Assembly (NCBI RefSeq): GCF_000313755.1
Contig: NZ_AMZB01000104.1
Coordinates: 1 to 64,000 of the forward strand
DNA: 64,000 nucleotides
Direction: 5' to 3'
Source: Pseudomonas nitroreducens TX1
GTDB lineage: Bacteria; Pseudomonadota; Gammaproteobacteria; Pseudomonadales; Pseudomonadaceae
The notes under the pieces were generated by a model. That model saw only the letters and a program-made list of their open reading frames with translations. It was not told the origin of the DNA and ran no database searches. Both the position numbers and the translations under genes were made by a program. Of the stretch, positions 54,676 to 64,000 are shown piece after piece. Every line of letters begins with the position of its first letter. Position 1 is the first letter of the stretch.

Positions 54676-56121
54676 TCAGGCGTGTTGCGCGCCGGCCCGC
54701 TTGAGCGACTGCTTGCAGCGCTCGGACAGATGCACCACGCGCAGATGCTTACCGGCTTTGCTGTAGCGCTCGCGCAGGGTCATCAAGGCAGCAATGGCCG
54801 AGTAATCGACGAAGCTCAGGTGCGCGCAATCCAGGGTCACCTGTGGCGGGTCATTTGCCGGGTCGAACTGGTTGAGGAACGGCGTAGTGGACGCGAAGAA
54901 CAGCGTGCCGTGGACGCGGTAGAGCTTGCTGCCATCGGTATCGTCATGGATATCCGCGTACAGCTCGCGGGCATGCTTCCAGGCGAAGTCCAGCGCCGCG
55001 AGGATGATGCCGCAGAACACCGCCACGGCCAGGTCCGTCGCCACCGTGATGGCGGTCACCGCGACTATCACCAGCACATCGCTCAGCGGCACCTTGTTCA
55101 GCACCCGCAGCGAAGCCCAGGCGAAAGTCTGCTGCGACACCACGAACATCACCCCTACCAGCGCCGCCAGCGGGATGCGCTCGATCAGCGGCGAGAGGAA
55201 CAGCACGAAGAGCAGGATCATCACCCCGGCCACCACGCCGGACAGCCGGCCACGACCACCGGAGCTGAGGTTGATCACCGTCTGCCCGATCATTGCGCAC
55301 CCCCCCATGCCGCCGAACAGCCCGGAAACGATGTTGGCGCCGCCCAGCGCCACGCACTCGCGGTCCGGGAAGCCACGGGTCTCGGTAATCTCGTCGGTGA
55401 GGTTGAGCGTCAACAGGGTTTCCAGGATGCCGACCATCGCCATGAGGAAGGCGTAGGGCGCGATGATCCGCAGGGTTTCCAGGTTCCACGGGATTTCCGG
55501 CAGGGCGAACGGCGGCAGGCCGCCGGCGATATGCGCCATGTCGCCCAGGGTGCGGGTTGGCAGGCCGAGCAGGTACACCGCCAGGCCGACACCGAGGATC
55601 GCCACCAGCGCCGGCGGCACCGCGCGGGTCAGCTTCGGCAGCCCATAGACCACCGCCATGGTCAGCGCCACCAGGCCCACCATCACGTACAGCGGGTTGC
55701 CGCTGAGCCAGTGTTCGCCATCCTTGAAGTGTTCGAGTTGGGCCAGTGCGATGACGATGGCCAGGCCATTGACGAAGCCCAGCATCACCGGGTGCGGCAC
55801 CATGCGCACCAGCTTGCCCAGGCGCAATAGACCGAACAGGATCATCACCACCCCGCCCAGCAGCACAGTGGCCAGCAGGTACTGCACGCCGTGCTGCACT
55901 ACCAGCGCGACTATCACCACCGCCATCGAACCAGCAGCGCCGGACACCATGCCGGGACGGCCGCCGAACAGCGCGGTCAGGGTGCAGAGGAAGAAGGCGC
56001 CATACAGGCCCATCAGCGGATTGAGGTGGGCGACCAGGGCAAAGGCGATGCACTCGGGCACCAACGCGAAGGACGTGGTCAGTCCGGCCAGGACATCGGC
56101 ACGCAGGCGGGCGGGTTTCAT
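54676..56121 (-). CDS. SulP-family anion transporter with STAS domain
   Basis: It encodes 481 residues with 10-12 helices from MKPARLRADVLAGLTTSFAL and a C-terminal STAS domain (about 390-470, VTLDCAHLSFVDYSAIAALM). SulP proteins carry sulfate, bicarbonate or other anions; related bacterial ones are bicarbonate or dicarboxylate carriers. The start at ATG 56121 is taken so that helix 1 is N-terminal. It is a single gene adjacent to tetR but on the same strand, 90 bp from its stop. Confidence 0.9.
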   Translation of the reverse strand: MKPARLRADVLAGLTTSFALVPECIAFALVAHLNPLMGLYGAFFLCTLTALFGGRPGMVSGAAGSMAVVIVALVVQHGVQYLLATVLLGGVVMILFGLLRLGKLVRMVPHPVMLGFVNGLAIVIALAQLEHFKDGEHWLSGNPLYVMVGLVALTMAVVYGLPKLTRAVPPALVAILGVGLAVYLLGLPTRTLGDMAHIAGGLPPFALPEIPWNLETLRIIAPYAFLMAMVGILETLLTLNLTDEITETRGFPDRECVALGGANIVSGLFGGMGGCAMIGQTVINLSSGGRGRLSGVVAGVMILLFVLFLSPLIERIPLAALVGVMFVVSQQTFAWASLRVLNKVPLSDVLVIVAVTAITVATDLAVAVFCGIILAALDFAWKHARELYADIHDDTDGSKLYRVHGTLFFASTTPFLNQFDPANDPPQVTLDCAHLSFVDYSAIAALMTLRERYSKAGKHLRVVHLSERCKQSLKRAGAQHA

Positions 56122-56211
56122 GTTTCTACTCGGAGCGGGGATCACGAAGGGCCGGCAATGGTACGGAAATCCACCCTGCCCGGCCACCCGCCCATCCTGT
56201 TTCGAGGCAGG

Positions 56212-56772
56212 TCAGGCCTTGGCGGGCGCCGCTGCACCGTTGAGGAACAGTTGCTCGAGCACGGTCGCCGAGCTGGAACTGGCCGCCCGCCCGCGCCGCT
56301 CGGCATCGACCATGCCGTAGATCATCGAGAGGAAGAGTTCGGTGAACACCGCGGCGGTGACATCGATGCGCAACGCGCCGGACTGCTGGCCGCGTAGGAA
56401 GAAGGCATCCAGCGCGTTGCTGTAGGACTGCCAGCGAGCGTCGACGCACGGATCGAGGCTGTCGGGACTGTACTGGAACATCAGGAACACCAGCACCTCG
56501 CGATGCGTCAGGTGCTCCTGGATCAGCTTGCGCAGCGCGGTCAGCGGCTCGGCGGTCTCCAGCTCGCAATTGCTGACCACTTGGTTGAGCACCCGCTCGC
56601 CGTACCCCATGAGCATTTCCACCAGGTTGTCGCGGGTGCCGCAGAAGCGGTGCAGCGTCGCCTTGCTCACCCCTGCCGCTTCCGCCAGCTCCTTCAGCGT
56701 CGCCCGAGGGCGGTCGACGATGGCGACGGCCAGCGCCTTGAGCAGGCGTTCGTCGTGGGCGGATAGAGTCAT
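56212..56772 (-). CDS. TetR-family repressor, probably of the RND efflux operon
   Basis: It encodes 186 residues. The HTH (about residues 25-50, LKELAEAAGVSKATLHRFCG) and a ligand-binding C-terminal domain are recognisable. It is divergent from the RND operon (adaptor start 56945), the classical layout for an efflux regulator. The 172-bp intergenic region contains a dyad at 56867-56890. The start at 56772 is preferred over 56841 because it matches the usual distance to the HTH. Confidence 0.88.
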   Translation of the reverse strand: MTLSAHDERLLKALAVAIVDRPRATLKELAEAAGVSKATLHRFCGTRDNLVEMLMGYGERVLNQVVSNCELETAEPLTALRKLIQEHLTHREVLVFLMFQYSPDSLDPCVDARWQSYSNALDAFFLRGQQSGALRIDVTAAVFTELFLSMIYGMVDAERRGRAASSSSATVLEQLFLNGAAAPAKA

Positions 56773-56866
56773 TCGGGGGCCTCGTGTCAGGTGGCTGATC
56801 GTCTCATTGTGCAGAAAAAGGCCTCTCTTTTGAAAGTTCATGACACATTTTATACATCAAAGAAGC

Positions 56867-56890
56867 AAATGAGACATTATTGACTCATTT
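56867..56890. promoter_or_regulatory. Candidate TetR operator in the divergent region
   Basis: aaatgag (56867-56873), a 10-bp spacer, then ctcattt (56884-56890). The right half overlaps ttgact (56880-56885), a probable -35 for the efflux operon. An inverted half gtctcatt occurs near 56801, closer to tetR. Confidence 0.55.
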
Positions 56891-56944
56891 CGGATTTAAA
56901 AGGATCATACGCTCCTTTCCAGATAGACAGACCCCGGGTGAAAC

Positions 56945-58096
56945 ATGGGCAGGTTGCGTGCAGTAGGGACAATCAGTGCGCTGGTGGCAGCGCTGGCGCT
57001 GGCGGGTTGCGGAGAATCCGGCGAACCCCAGGCGGCCGCGGAGGCGGCGCGCCCGGTGGACGTGGTAGCGGTGGCAACCGAACCCCTCACCCTGACCTCG
57101 GAATTGCCGGGGCGTATCGAGCCGATGCGCGTCGCCGAAGTCCGTGCGCGGGTAGCAGGCATCGTGATGCAGAAGCGCTTCGAGGAAGGCGCCGACGTCA
57201 AGGCCGGCGACCTGCTGTTCCAGATCGACCCGGCACCGCTCAAGGCTGCCGTGTCCCGCGCCGAAGGCGAACTGGCGCGTGCCCAGGCGACGCAGCAGGA
57301 AGCCCAGGCACGGGTCAAGCGCTACGAGCCGCTGGTGAAGATCGAAGCCGTCAGCCAGCAGGACTTCGACACCGCCACCGCCGACCTGCGCAGCGCCCAG
57401 GCGTCGGTACGCTCCGCCCAGGCGGACCTGGAAACCGCACGCCTGAACCTGGGCTATGCCTCGGTCAAGGCGCCGATTTCCGGGCGCATCGGCCGCGCGC
57501 TGGTGACCGAGGGTGCCTTGGTCGGCCAGGGCGACGCCACGCTGATGGCGCGTATCCAGCAGCTCGACCCGATCTATGCCGACTTCACCCAGCCGGTGGC
57601 CGACGCCCTGCGCCTGCGTGAAGCGCTCAAGAGCGGCAACCTCCCCGCCGGCCAGAGCCAGGCCCTGACCCTGCGCGTCGAAGGCACCGAGTACGAGCGA
57701 AAAGGCGAACTACTGTTTACCGATATCTCGGTGGACCGCGGCACCGGCCAGGTCTCGCTGCGCGGCAGGTTCGACAACGCCGACGGCCTGCTGCTGCCCG
57801 GCATGTACGTGCGCGTCACCGCCCCGCAGGGTACCGACGCCAAGGCCATTCTCGTGCCGCAGCGCGCCGTGCAGCGCGCCACCGATGGCACCGCCCACGT
57901 GCTGGTGATCGGTGCCGACAGCCGCGTCGAGACCCGCCAGGTGCAGACCGGCGCCATGCAGGGCGCGCGCTGGCAGATCAGCCAGGGCCTGGCCAGCGGC
58001 GACCAGGTGATAGTCGGCGGCCTGACCGGCCTGCAGCCCGGCGCCAAGGTCGAGGCCCGTCACGCCCCTGAGCAACAGCAGGCGTCGCGCCAGTAA
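56945..58096 (+). CDS. RND efflux periplasmic adaptor lipoprotein (MexA/AcrA family)
   Basis: It encodes 383 residues with a lipobox ending ALAGC at C22, so it is an inner-membrane-anchored periplasmic protein. The barrel-sandwich hybrid (ELPGRIEPMRVAEVRARVAGIV ... GRIGRALVTEGALVGQG), hairpin helices, beta-barrel and membrane-proximal domains are in the usual order. It links the pump with the outer-membrane channel. It is the first gene of a complete three-gene operon. Confidence 0.92.
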   Translation: MGRLRAVGTISALVAALALAGCGESGEPQAAAEAARPVDVVAVATEPLTLTSELPGRIEPMRVAEVRARVAGIVMQKRFEEGADVKAGDLLFQIDPAPLKAAVSRAEGELARAQATQQEAQARVKRYEPLVKIEAVSQQDFDTATADLRSAQASVRSAQADLETARLNLGYASVKAPISGRIGRALVTEGALVGQGDATLMARIQQLDPIYADFTQPVADALRLREALKSGNLPAGQSQALTLRVEGTEYERKGELLFTDISVDRGTGQVSLRGRFDNADGLLLPGMYVRVTAPQGTDAKAILVPQRAVQRATDGTAHVLVIGADSRVETRQVQTGAMQGARWQISQGLASGDQVIVGGLTGLQPGAKVEARHAPEQQQASRQ

Positions 58097-58117
58097 GGCA
58101 GCGCCGAGGAATTCCCC

Positions 58118-61100
58118 ATGTCACTGTTCTTCATCAAGCGCCCCAACTTCGCGTGGGTGGTGGCGCTGTTCATTTCCCTGGCCGGCCTGCTGGCGATTCC
58201 GCTGCTGCCGGTAGCGCAATACCCCAGCGTGGCGCCGCCGCAGATCACCGTCACTGCCACCTACCCCGGCGCGTCTGCACAGGTGCTGGTGGACTCGGTC
58301 ACCAGCGTGATCGAGGAGGAGCTCAACGGCGCCAAGGGCCTGCTCTACTTCGAGTCCACCAGCAACTCCAACGGCATGGCCGAAGTGGTGGTCACTTTCC
58401 AGCCCGGAACCAACCCGGAGCTGGCCCAGGTGGACGTACAGAACCGCCTGAAGAAGGCCGAGGCACGCATGCCCCAGGCCGTGCTCACGCAGGGGCTGGA
58501 GGTCGAGCAGACCAGCGCCGGCTTCCTGCTGATCTACGCGCTGAACTACAAGGAAGGCTCCCAGCGCACCGATACCACTGCCCTGGGCGATTACGCCGCG
58601 CGCAATATCAACAACGAGCTGCGCCGCGTACAAGGCGTCGGCAAGCTGCAGTTCTTCTCCTCCGAAGCGGCCATGCGGGTGTGGATCGACCCGCAGAAGC
58701 TGGTCGGCTATGGCTTGTCCATCGATGACGTGGGCAATGCCATTCGTGGGCAGAACGTGCAGGTGCCGGCCGGCAGCTTCGGCGCCTCCCCCGGCAGCAC
58801 CGAGCAGGAGCTGACTGCCACCCTCGCCGTAAAAGGCACCCTGGACGACCCGGCGGAGTTCGGCCGCATCGTCCTGCGCGCCAATCCGGATGGTTCCACC
58901 GTGAAGCTGGCCGACGTGGCACGCCTGGAAGTCGGCAGCGAGAGCTACAACTTCACCGCGCGCCTGGACGGCAAGCCCACCGTGGCCGGCGCCATCCAGC
59001 TTTCCCCCGGCGCCAACGCCTTGCAGACCGCCGCGTTGGTGAAGGAACGCCTGGCCGAGCTGTCGGTGAACTTCCCCGACGACGTCGAGTACTCGGTGCC
59101 CTACGACACCTCGCGCTTCGTCGACGTGGCCATCGAAAAGGTCATCCACACCCTGCTCGAAGCCATGGTGCTGGTATTCCTGGTGATGTTCCTGTTCCTG
59201 CAGAACGTGCGCTACACCCTGATCCCGGCCATCGTGGTGCCGGTGTGCCTGCTGGGCACGCTGACGGCGATGTACCTGCTGGGCTTCTCGGTGAACATGA
59301 TGACCATGTTCGGCATGGTGCTGGCCATCGGCATCCTGGTGGACGACGCGATTGTGGTGGTGGAGAACGTCGAGCGGATCATGGCCGAGGAAGGCCTGTC
59401 CCCGCCTGCCGCCACCGTCAAGGCAATGGGCCAGGTGTCCGGCGCGATCATCGGCATCACTCTGGTGCTCTCGGCGGTGTTCATGCCGCTGGCGTTCATG
59501 GCGGGTTCGGTGGGAGTGATCTACCAGCAATTCTCCCTGTCGCTGGCGGTGTCGATCCTGTTCTCCGGTTTCCTCGCCCTGACCTTCACCCCGGCGCTGT
59601 GCGCGACCCTGCTCAAGCCGGTCCCCGAAGGCCACCACGAGAAGCGTGGTTTCTTCGGCGCCTTCAACCGGGGCTTCAACCGCCTGACCGAACGCTACAC
59701 CCTGCTCAACACGGCGCTGGTCAAGCGTGCCGGGCGCTACATGCTGATCTACGCCGGCATCGTCGCCCTGCTCGGCTACAGCTACCTGCGCTTGCCGGAA
59801 TCCTTCGTGCCGGTGGAAGACCAGGGCTACATGATCGTCGACATCCAGCTACCGCCGGGCGCCACCCGTGCGCGAGCCGACGTCACCGGCCAGGAGCTGG
59901 AGCGGTTCCTCAAGTCCCGCGAGGCCGTGGCCTCGTCCTTCCTGGTGATGGGCTTCAGCTTCTCCGGCATGGGCGAGAACGCCGCGCTGGCCTTCCCGAC
60001 CCTGAAGGACTGGTCCGTGCGCGACAAATCGCAGTCGGCCGAAGCGGAAACCGCGGCGATCAACGAACGCTTCGCCGGCATCAGCGACGGCGCGATCATG
60101 GCCGTGACCCCGCCGCCCATCGACGGCCTGGGCAACTCCGGCGGCTTCTCGCTGCGCCTGCAGGACCGCGCCGGCCTCGGCCGCGAGGCGCTGCTGGCGG
60201 CCCGCGACCAACTGCTCGGTGAGGCCAACGGCAATCCGAAGATCCTCTACGCCATGATGGAGGGCCTCGCCGAGGCACCCCAGCTGCGCCTGGAGATCGA
60301 CCGCGAGAAGGCGCGCACCCTGGGCGTCAGCTTCGAGTCCATCAGCAGTGCGCTGTCCACCGCCTTCGGCTCCTCGGTGATCAACGACTTCGCCAACGCC
60401 GGCCGCCAGCAACGCGTGGTGGTACAGGCCGAACAAGGCGACCGGATGACCCCGGAAGCCGTGCTCAAGCTCTATGTGCCCAACAGCGCCGGTGAGCTGG
60501 TGCCGCTGTCCGCCTTCGTCAGCACCCGCTGGGAAGAAGGCCCGGTGCAGCTGGCGCGCTACAACGGCTACCCGTCGATCCGCATCTCCGGCGACGCCGC
60601 CCCCGGCGTCAGCACCGGCGAGGCCATGGCTGAAATGCAGCGTCTGGTGAGCGAACTGCCGGCCGGCATCGGCTACGAATGGACCGGCCTCTCCTACCAG
60701 GAGAAGGTCGCCAGCGGCCAGGCGAGCCAACTGTTCGCACTCGCCATCCTGGTGGTGTTCCTGCTGCTGGTGGCGCTCTACGAGAGCTGGGCGATCCCGC
60801 TGTCGGTGATGCTCATCGTGCCCATCGGCGCATTGGGCGCGGTGCTCGCGGTGACGATCACCGGGCTGCCCAACGACGTGTACTTCAAGGTTGGCCTGAT
60901 CACCATCATCGGCCTGGCGGCGAAGAACGCGATCCTCATCGTCGAGTTCGCCAAGGAGCTCTGGGAACAGGGCCACAGCCTGCGCGACGCCGCGATCCAG
61001 GCCGCGCGCCTGCGCTTCCGGCCAATCATCATGACGTCCATGGCCTTCATCCTCGGCGTGGTGCCGCTGGTGGTCGCCAGCGGCGCCGGCGCTGCCAGCC

Positions 61101-61249
61101 AACGTGCCATCGGCACCGGGGTGATCGGCGGGATGCTCAGCGCCACGCTGCTCGGGGTGATCTTCGTGCCCATCTGCTTCGTCTGGCTGCTGTCGCTGCT
61201 GCGTCGCCACCCCAAACCTGCGCATCAACCGTCGGAGGTCGCGCAATGA
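58118..61249 (+). CDS. RND multidrug efflux pump, inner-membrane subunit (AcrB/MexB type)
   Basis: It encodes 1043 residues of the HAE1 family. Visible marks are [20 protein letters not shown], the proton-relay acid pair in [16 protein letters not shown] (helix 4), the lysine in [16 protein letters not shown] (helix 10), and long periplasmic loops. It extrudes hydrophobic or amphiphilic compounds using the proton gradient. The natural substrate cannot be read from sequence. The stop overlaps the next gene (ATGA). Confidence 0.95.
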   Translation: MSLFFIKRPNFAWVVALFISLAGLLAIPLLPVAQYPSVAPPQITVTATYPGASAQVLVDSVTSVIEEELNGAKGLLYFESTSNSNGMAEVVVTFQPGTNPELAQVDVQNRLKKAEARMPQAVLTQGLEVEQTSAGFLLIYALNYKEGSQRTDTTALGDYAARNINNELRRVQGVGKLQFFSSEAAMRVWIDPQKLVGYGLSIDDVGNAIRGQNVQVPAGSFGASPGSTEQELTATLAVKGTLDDPAEFGRIVLRANPDGSTVKLADVARLEVGSESYNFTARLDGKPTVAGAIQLSPGANALQTAALVKERLAELSVNFPDDVEYSVPYDTSRFVDVAIEKVIHTLLEAMVLVFLVMFLFLQNVRYTLIPAIVVPVCLLGTLTAMYLLGFSVNMMTMFGMVLAIGILVDDAIVVVENVERIMAEEGLSPPAATVKAMGQVSGAIIGITLVLSAVFMPLAFMAGSVGVIYQQFSLSLAVSILFSGFLALTFTPALCATLLKPVPEGHHEKRGFFGAFNRGFNRLTERYTLLNTALVKRAGRYMLIYAGIVALLGYSYLRLPESFVPVEDQGYMIVDIQLPPGATRARADVTGQELERFLKSREAVASSFLVMGFSFSGMGENAALAFPTLKDWSVRDKSQSAEAETAAINERFAGISDGAIMAVTPPPIDGLGNSGGFSLRLQDRAGLGREALLAARDQLLGEANGNPKILYAMMEGLAEAPQLRLEIDREKARTLGVSFESISSALSTAFGSSVINDFANAGRQQRVVVQAEQGDRMTPEAVLKLYVPNSAGELVPLSAFVSTRWEEGPVQLARYNGYPSIRISGDAAPGVSTGEAMAEMQRLVSELPAGIGYEWTGLSYQEKVASGQASQLFALAILVVFLLLVALYESWAIPLSVMLIVPIGALGAVLAVTITGLPNDVYFKVGLITIIGLAAKNAILIVEFAKELWEQGHSLRDAAIQAARLRFRPIIMTSMAFILGVVPLVVASGAGAASQRAIGTGVIGGMLSATLLGVIFVPICFVWLLSLLRRHPKPAHQPSEVAQ

Positions 61250-62664
61250 CCGCCCTGCACCAACCCGCCATCACCCTGCTGCTGGCGCTGACCCTGGGTG
61301 GTTGCTCCATGGCACCCACCTACGAACGCCCGGAAGCACCCGTGGCGCAGGGCTGGAGCGGCCCCGCCGCCCGGCCCGGCGCCGCGGCGAGCCAGCTGGA
61401 CTGGCAGACCTTCATCGTCGACAGCGAACTGCGTGAGCTGGTGAGCGTCGCGCTGGACAACAACCGCTCGCTGCGCCAGACCCTGCTGGACATCGAACAG
61501 GCCCGCGCGCAGTACCGCATCCAGCGCGCCGACCGCGCGCCCGGCCTGAGCGGCGCCGCCAGCGGCAATCGCCAGCGGCTGCCGGCGGACCTGTCCAGCA
61601 GCGGCGGTTCGGCGGTGAGCAGCAGCTATCAGGTCGGCCTGGCCTTGCCCGACTACGAACTGGACCTGTTCGGCCGGGTGAAGAGCCTGACCGACGCCGC
61701 GCTGGAGCAATACCTCTCCACCGAGGAAGCCGCGCGCAGTGCACGCATCGCGCTGATCGCCGAGGTCAGCCAGGCCTATCTCACCTACGACGGCGCCCAG
61801 CGCCGTCATTCGCTCACCGAGCAGACCCTGGCCAGCCGCGAGGATTCGCTCAGCCTGATCGGCCAGCGGCGCACTGCCGGCGCGGCCACGGCGCTGGACT
61901 ATCAGGAAGCGCTCGGACTGGTGGAACAGTCCCGTGCCGAGCTGGAAAGCAACGCACGGCAGAAGCAACAGGCGCTCAATGCCCTGGTGCTGCTGCTCGG
62001 CACTGCCGATGCAGCCAGGCGCATCCCGCAGGTGCCGCAGGACAAGCCCATGCTGATCCAGGACATCGCACCGGGCACCCCGTCTGAGCTGATCGAGCGG
62101 CGCCCGGACATCCTCGCCGCCGAGCATGTGCTCAAGGCACGCAATGCCGACATTGGCGCAGCCCGCGCGGCGTTCTTCCCGCGCATCAGCCTGACGGGCA
62201 GTTTCGGTACGTCCAGTGCGGAAATGTCCGGGCTGTTCGGCGGCGGCTCGCGTTCGTGGAGCTTCGTGCCGACCTTGTCGCTGCCGATCTTCGATGCCGG
62301 GCGCAACAGCGCCAACCTCGACCTGGCCAAGGTGCGCAAGGATTCGGCCGTCGCCGCCTACGAAGGCACCATCCAGACCGCGTTCCGGGAAGTGGCCGAC
62401 GCGCTTGCGGCGACCGATACCCTGCGCCGCGAGGAAGCCGCGCGCCGGGCCCTGGCCAACACCACCAACGAAACGCTGAAGCTGGCCAAGGCGCGCTACG
62501 AAGGCGGCGTCGACAGTCACCTGCGCTACCTCGACGCGCAGCGCAGCAACTTCGTCAACGAGTCGGCCTACATCGAGACCAGCACACAGCGGCAGATCGC
62601 CCTGGTGGACCTGTTCCGTGCCCTCGGCGGCGGCTGGAGCGGCAAGGTGACGGCGCAACGCTGA
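61246..62664 (+). CDS. Outer-membrane efflux lipoprotein (OprM/TolC family, NodT group)
   Basis: It encodes 472 residues with a lipobox ending LGGC (C20). It forms the trimeric channel with two repeats of four coiled-coil helices; key stretches are [41 protein letters not shown] in parts and [14 protein letters not shown]. The ATG at 61246 has ggag upstream and overlaps the pump gene. The upstream frame extension to 60679 is antisense-like and rejected. Confidence 0.93.
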   Translation: MTALHQPAITLLLALTLGGCSMAPTYERPEAPVAQGWSGPAARPGAAASQLDWQTFIVDSELRELVSVALDNNRSLRQTLLDIEQARAQYRIQRADRAPGLSGAASGNRQRLPADLSSSGGSAVSSSYQVGLALPDYELDLFGRVKSLTDAALEQYLSTEEAARSARIALIAEVSQAYLTYDGAQRRHSLTEQTLASREDSLSLIGQRRTAGAATALDYQEALGLVEQSRAELESNARQKQQALNALVLLLGTADAARRIPQVPQDKPMLIQDIAPGTPSELIERRPDILAAEHVLKARNADIGAARAAFFPRISLTGSFGTSSAEMSGLFGGGSRSWSFVPTLSLPIFDAGRNSANLDLAKVRKDSAVAAYEGTIQTAFREVADALAATDTLRREEAARRALANTTNETLKLAKARYEGGVDSHLRYLDAQRSNFVNESAYIETSTQRQIALVDLFRALGGGWSGKVTAQR

Positions 62665-62678
62665 CCGCGCACCTCCAC

Positions 62679-62750
62679 GTAGGGCGCATAACCCGGAACG
62701 GGTTATCCGCCTCCATGGCGGGCAACGCCTCAGGCGTTATGCGCCCTACG
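62679..62750. repeat. Family B repeat, longer form
   Basis: gtagggcgcataaccc at the left end, gttatgcgccctacg at the right, and a central aacgggttatccgcc resembling the block at 41151. It lies between the convergent efflux channel and NIPSNAP genes. Confidence 0.65.
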
Positions 62751-62757
62751 GTGCTGT

Positions 62758-63066
62758 TCAGGCATCGAACACCGGCCGGAAGAAGCTGCGCTCGTAGCTG
62801 AGGATGCAGCGGGTTTCTTCGGCATAACGGAACGCCGCCTGGCAATCGGGATCGTCCATCGACCGCTGCCGATAGGTTTCGTACTCGGCAAGGCTGGGGA
62901 AGGTGAACATCGCCAGGGCAATGTTGCTGGCGCCCTCGGAGGGCAGGAAGTACCCATGGTGCTGGCCGCCGAAGCGCTCCACCAGGGGAATCCACAGCCG
63001 GCCGTAGTGTTCGAATTCCTTGAGCTTGTAGGGGTCCAGCACGTAGCGCAGGTAACAGGTGACCAT
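62758..63066 (-). CDS. NIPSNAP-family protein
   Basis: It encodes 102 residues of the dimeric alpha/beta-barrel type. Features are MVTCYLRYVLDPYKLKEFEHYGRLWIPL (in parts), GGQHHGYFLPSEG and FPSLAEYETYR. Such proteins may act in small-molecule degradation; function unknown. It is monocistronic, convergent with the efflux operon. Confidence 0.82.
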   Translation of the reverse strand: MVTCYLRYVLDPYKLKEFEHYGRLWIPLVERFGGQHHGYFLPSEGASNIALAMFTFPSLAEYETYRQRSMDDPDCQAAFRYAEETRCILSYERSFFRPVFDA

Positions 63067-63154
63067 CTTGCCAACTCTCTTACGTTGAATGGGACGGCCA
63101 CTCTACCTAGTCCTCGCGGGAACGCCTAAACGGCCTCCCCGGCATATGGTCTTC

Positions 63155-63230
63155 GTAGGAGCGAGCTTGCTCGCGAACAGTCCTCCCGGCGACCTCGTGT
63201 CAAGCGGTTCGCGAGCAAGCTCGCTCCTAC
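63155..63230. repeat. REP pair (family A)
   Basis: gtaggagcgagcttgctcgc (63155) and the inverted gttcgcgagcaagctcgctc ending at 63230, a clean BIME-type pair about 30 bp apart, in the region between the NIPSNAP and MgtC genes. Confidence 0.8.
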
Positions 63231-63366
63231 AGGTCACAGCCCGCCTGTGACATCTCAGCCCGTATCGCCCGCCAGCCCGTTAGACTGGACGCACCTCCCC
63301 ATTCACCAGGGGCACGATGCCCCTATCCACCAGCGCTGGCGCGAGGCCAGCGCCGAGCACAACGGC

Positions 63367-64000
63367 ATGTACTTCGACATCATTCTCGACCTTTTCGCGG
63401 CGCTCTGCTTCGGCGCGCTGATCGGCATGGAGCGCCAATGGCGCCAACGCTTCACGGGCGTGGCCACCCATGGTCTGGTGTCCCTCGGTGCGGCCACCTT
63501 CGCCACCCTGCCCTTCCTCATAGGCGCGGAGGACCAGGTGGTGCGCATGTCGGCCCAGGTGGTCACCGGCATCGGCTTCCTCGGCGCCGGTGTGATCATG
63601 CGCGACGGCCTCAGCGTGCGCGGCCTGAGCACCGCAGCCACGGTCTGGTGCACTGGCGCGGTGGGCGTGCTGGCAGGCAGTGGCTTCCTCGCGGCAGCGC
63701 TGGTCGCCACCCTGCTGATCGTGCTGTGCAACCTGACCCTGCCTTCGGTGACCCGCTGGATCCAGCGTCACGCGCCGATCGAACCGAGCAGCGAGCGCTA
63801 CTACAGGGTCGAGGCCGTCACCGAGGCGCACCAGGAAGCCTTGGTGCGCTCAACCCTGCTGCGTCGCCTGAGCGCCAACGGCCTGGCTCTGCAAAGCCTG
63901 GAAAGCCACGCGCGCAAGACCGGCGGCGAAGTGGAAGTGGCCGCGCTGGTCCTCGCGCCCAGCGACAAGGACAGCCTGCTGGAAGCCCTGGTCGGCGAGC
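63367..64000 (+). CDS. MgtC/SapB family membrane protein (5' part, runs off the window)
   Basis: At least 211 residues are visible with no stop before the edge. The N-terminal domain has about four helices with the MgtC signature GALIGMERQWRQRF ... GIGFLGAGVIMRDG, and a cytoplasmic region follows with an ACT-like appearance (YYRVEAVTEAHQEALV). MgtC proteins support growth at low magnesium and inside host cells. The ATG at 63367 begins MYFDIILDLFAALCFGALIG. Confidence 0.88.
   Translation, partial: MYFDIILDLFAALCFGALIGMERQWRQRFTGVATHGLVSLGAATFATLPFLIGAEDQVVRMSAQVVTGIGFLGAGVIMRDGLSVRGLSTAATVWCTGAVGVLAGSGFLAAALVATLLIVLCNLTLPSVTRWIQRHAPIEPSSERYYRVEAVTEAHQEALVRSTLLRRLSANGLALQSLESHARKTGGEVEVAALVLAPSDKDSLLEALVGE

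Noticed and set aside
60679..61245. N-terminal extension of the outer-membrane channel
   Set aside because: It overlaps the pump gene in a different frame and would hide the lipobox; the ATG at 61246 has a ribosome site.

Overview
The window is a stretch of chromosome from a Pseudomonas-like gammaproteobacterium. The evidence is high GC coding sequence with strong codon bias, an otsB/GH15/otsA trehalose operon, aguA/aguB agmatine genes, an OprD-type porin, many LysR regulators, a MexA/MexB/OprM-like efflux operon, and dispersed REP elements of the gtaggagcgagcttgctcgc type. I see no phage, integron, CRISPR array, insertion sequence, rRNA or tRNA. The species cannot be fixed from this sequence alone.

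Layout. 1-2570: end of one diguanylate cyclase, a complete membrane diguanylate cyclase, and a sirtuin. 2781-7949: agmatine/polyamine cluster on the minus strand (cytoplasmic AguA and AguB, a periplasmic polyamine-binding protein, and a Tat-exported second agmatine deiminase) with a divergent LysR gene. aguB carries an in-frame amber codon. 8221-9581: MerR regulator divergent from a flavodoxin-like reductase and a DUF2798 membrane protein. 9659-11598: lipoprotein and OprD porin. 11935-20469: a beta-oxidation island controlled by an IclR regulator, with CoA transferase, thiolase, 3-hydroxyacyl-CoA dehydrogenase and enoyl-CoA hydratase on one side, and acyl-CoA dehydrogenase plus an AAHS transporter on the other. 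Together these could import a dicarboxylic or related acid, activate it and take it through one full beta-oxidation turn. 20613-21280: cold-shock protein and a 55-residue protein. 21434-25433: trehalose operon. 25737-33630: EAL phosphodiesterase, membrane-anchored beta-propeller protein, LysR genes, and oxidoreductases in small operons. 33872-41082: small metabolic and regulatory genes, including an aldo/keto reductase relic and a LysR gene whose only sensible start is ATC. 41364-43766: TonB-dependent siderophore receptor. 43983-47868: LysR, an SDR lacking its catalytic Tyr, a tautomerase, MFS transporter and DUF2938 protein. 47914-54525: a regulator of unusual architecture (REC, LuxR HTH, PAS, degenerate histidine-kinase-like tail), a 1518-residue autotransporter and a small protein. 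54676-62664: SulP transporter, TetR regulator and a complete tripartite RND efflux operon. 62758-64000: NIPSNAP protein and the start of an MgtC-family membrane protein.

Most of the window is ordinary Pseudomonas core and accessory metabolism. The parts most worth a second look are the 47.9-54.5 kb regulator/autotransporter pair, the extracytoplasmic agmatine module with its interrupted aguB, the IclR-governed catabolic island with two matching operators, several gene relics (ETF alpha tail, aldo/keto reductase head), and three genes whose stop codon lies in the first bases of a dispersed repeat.
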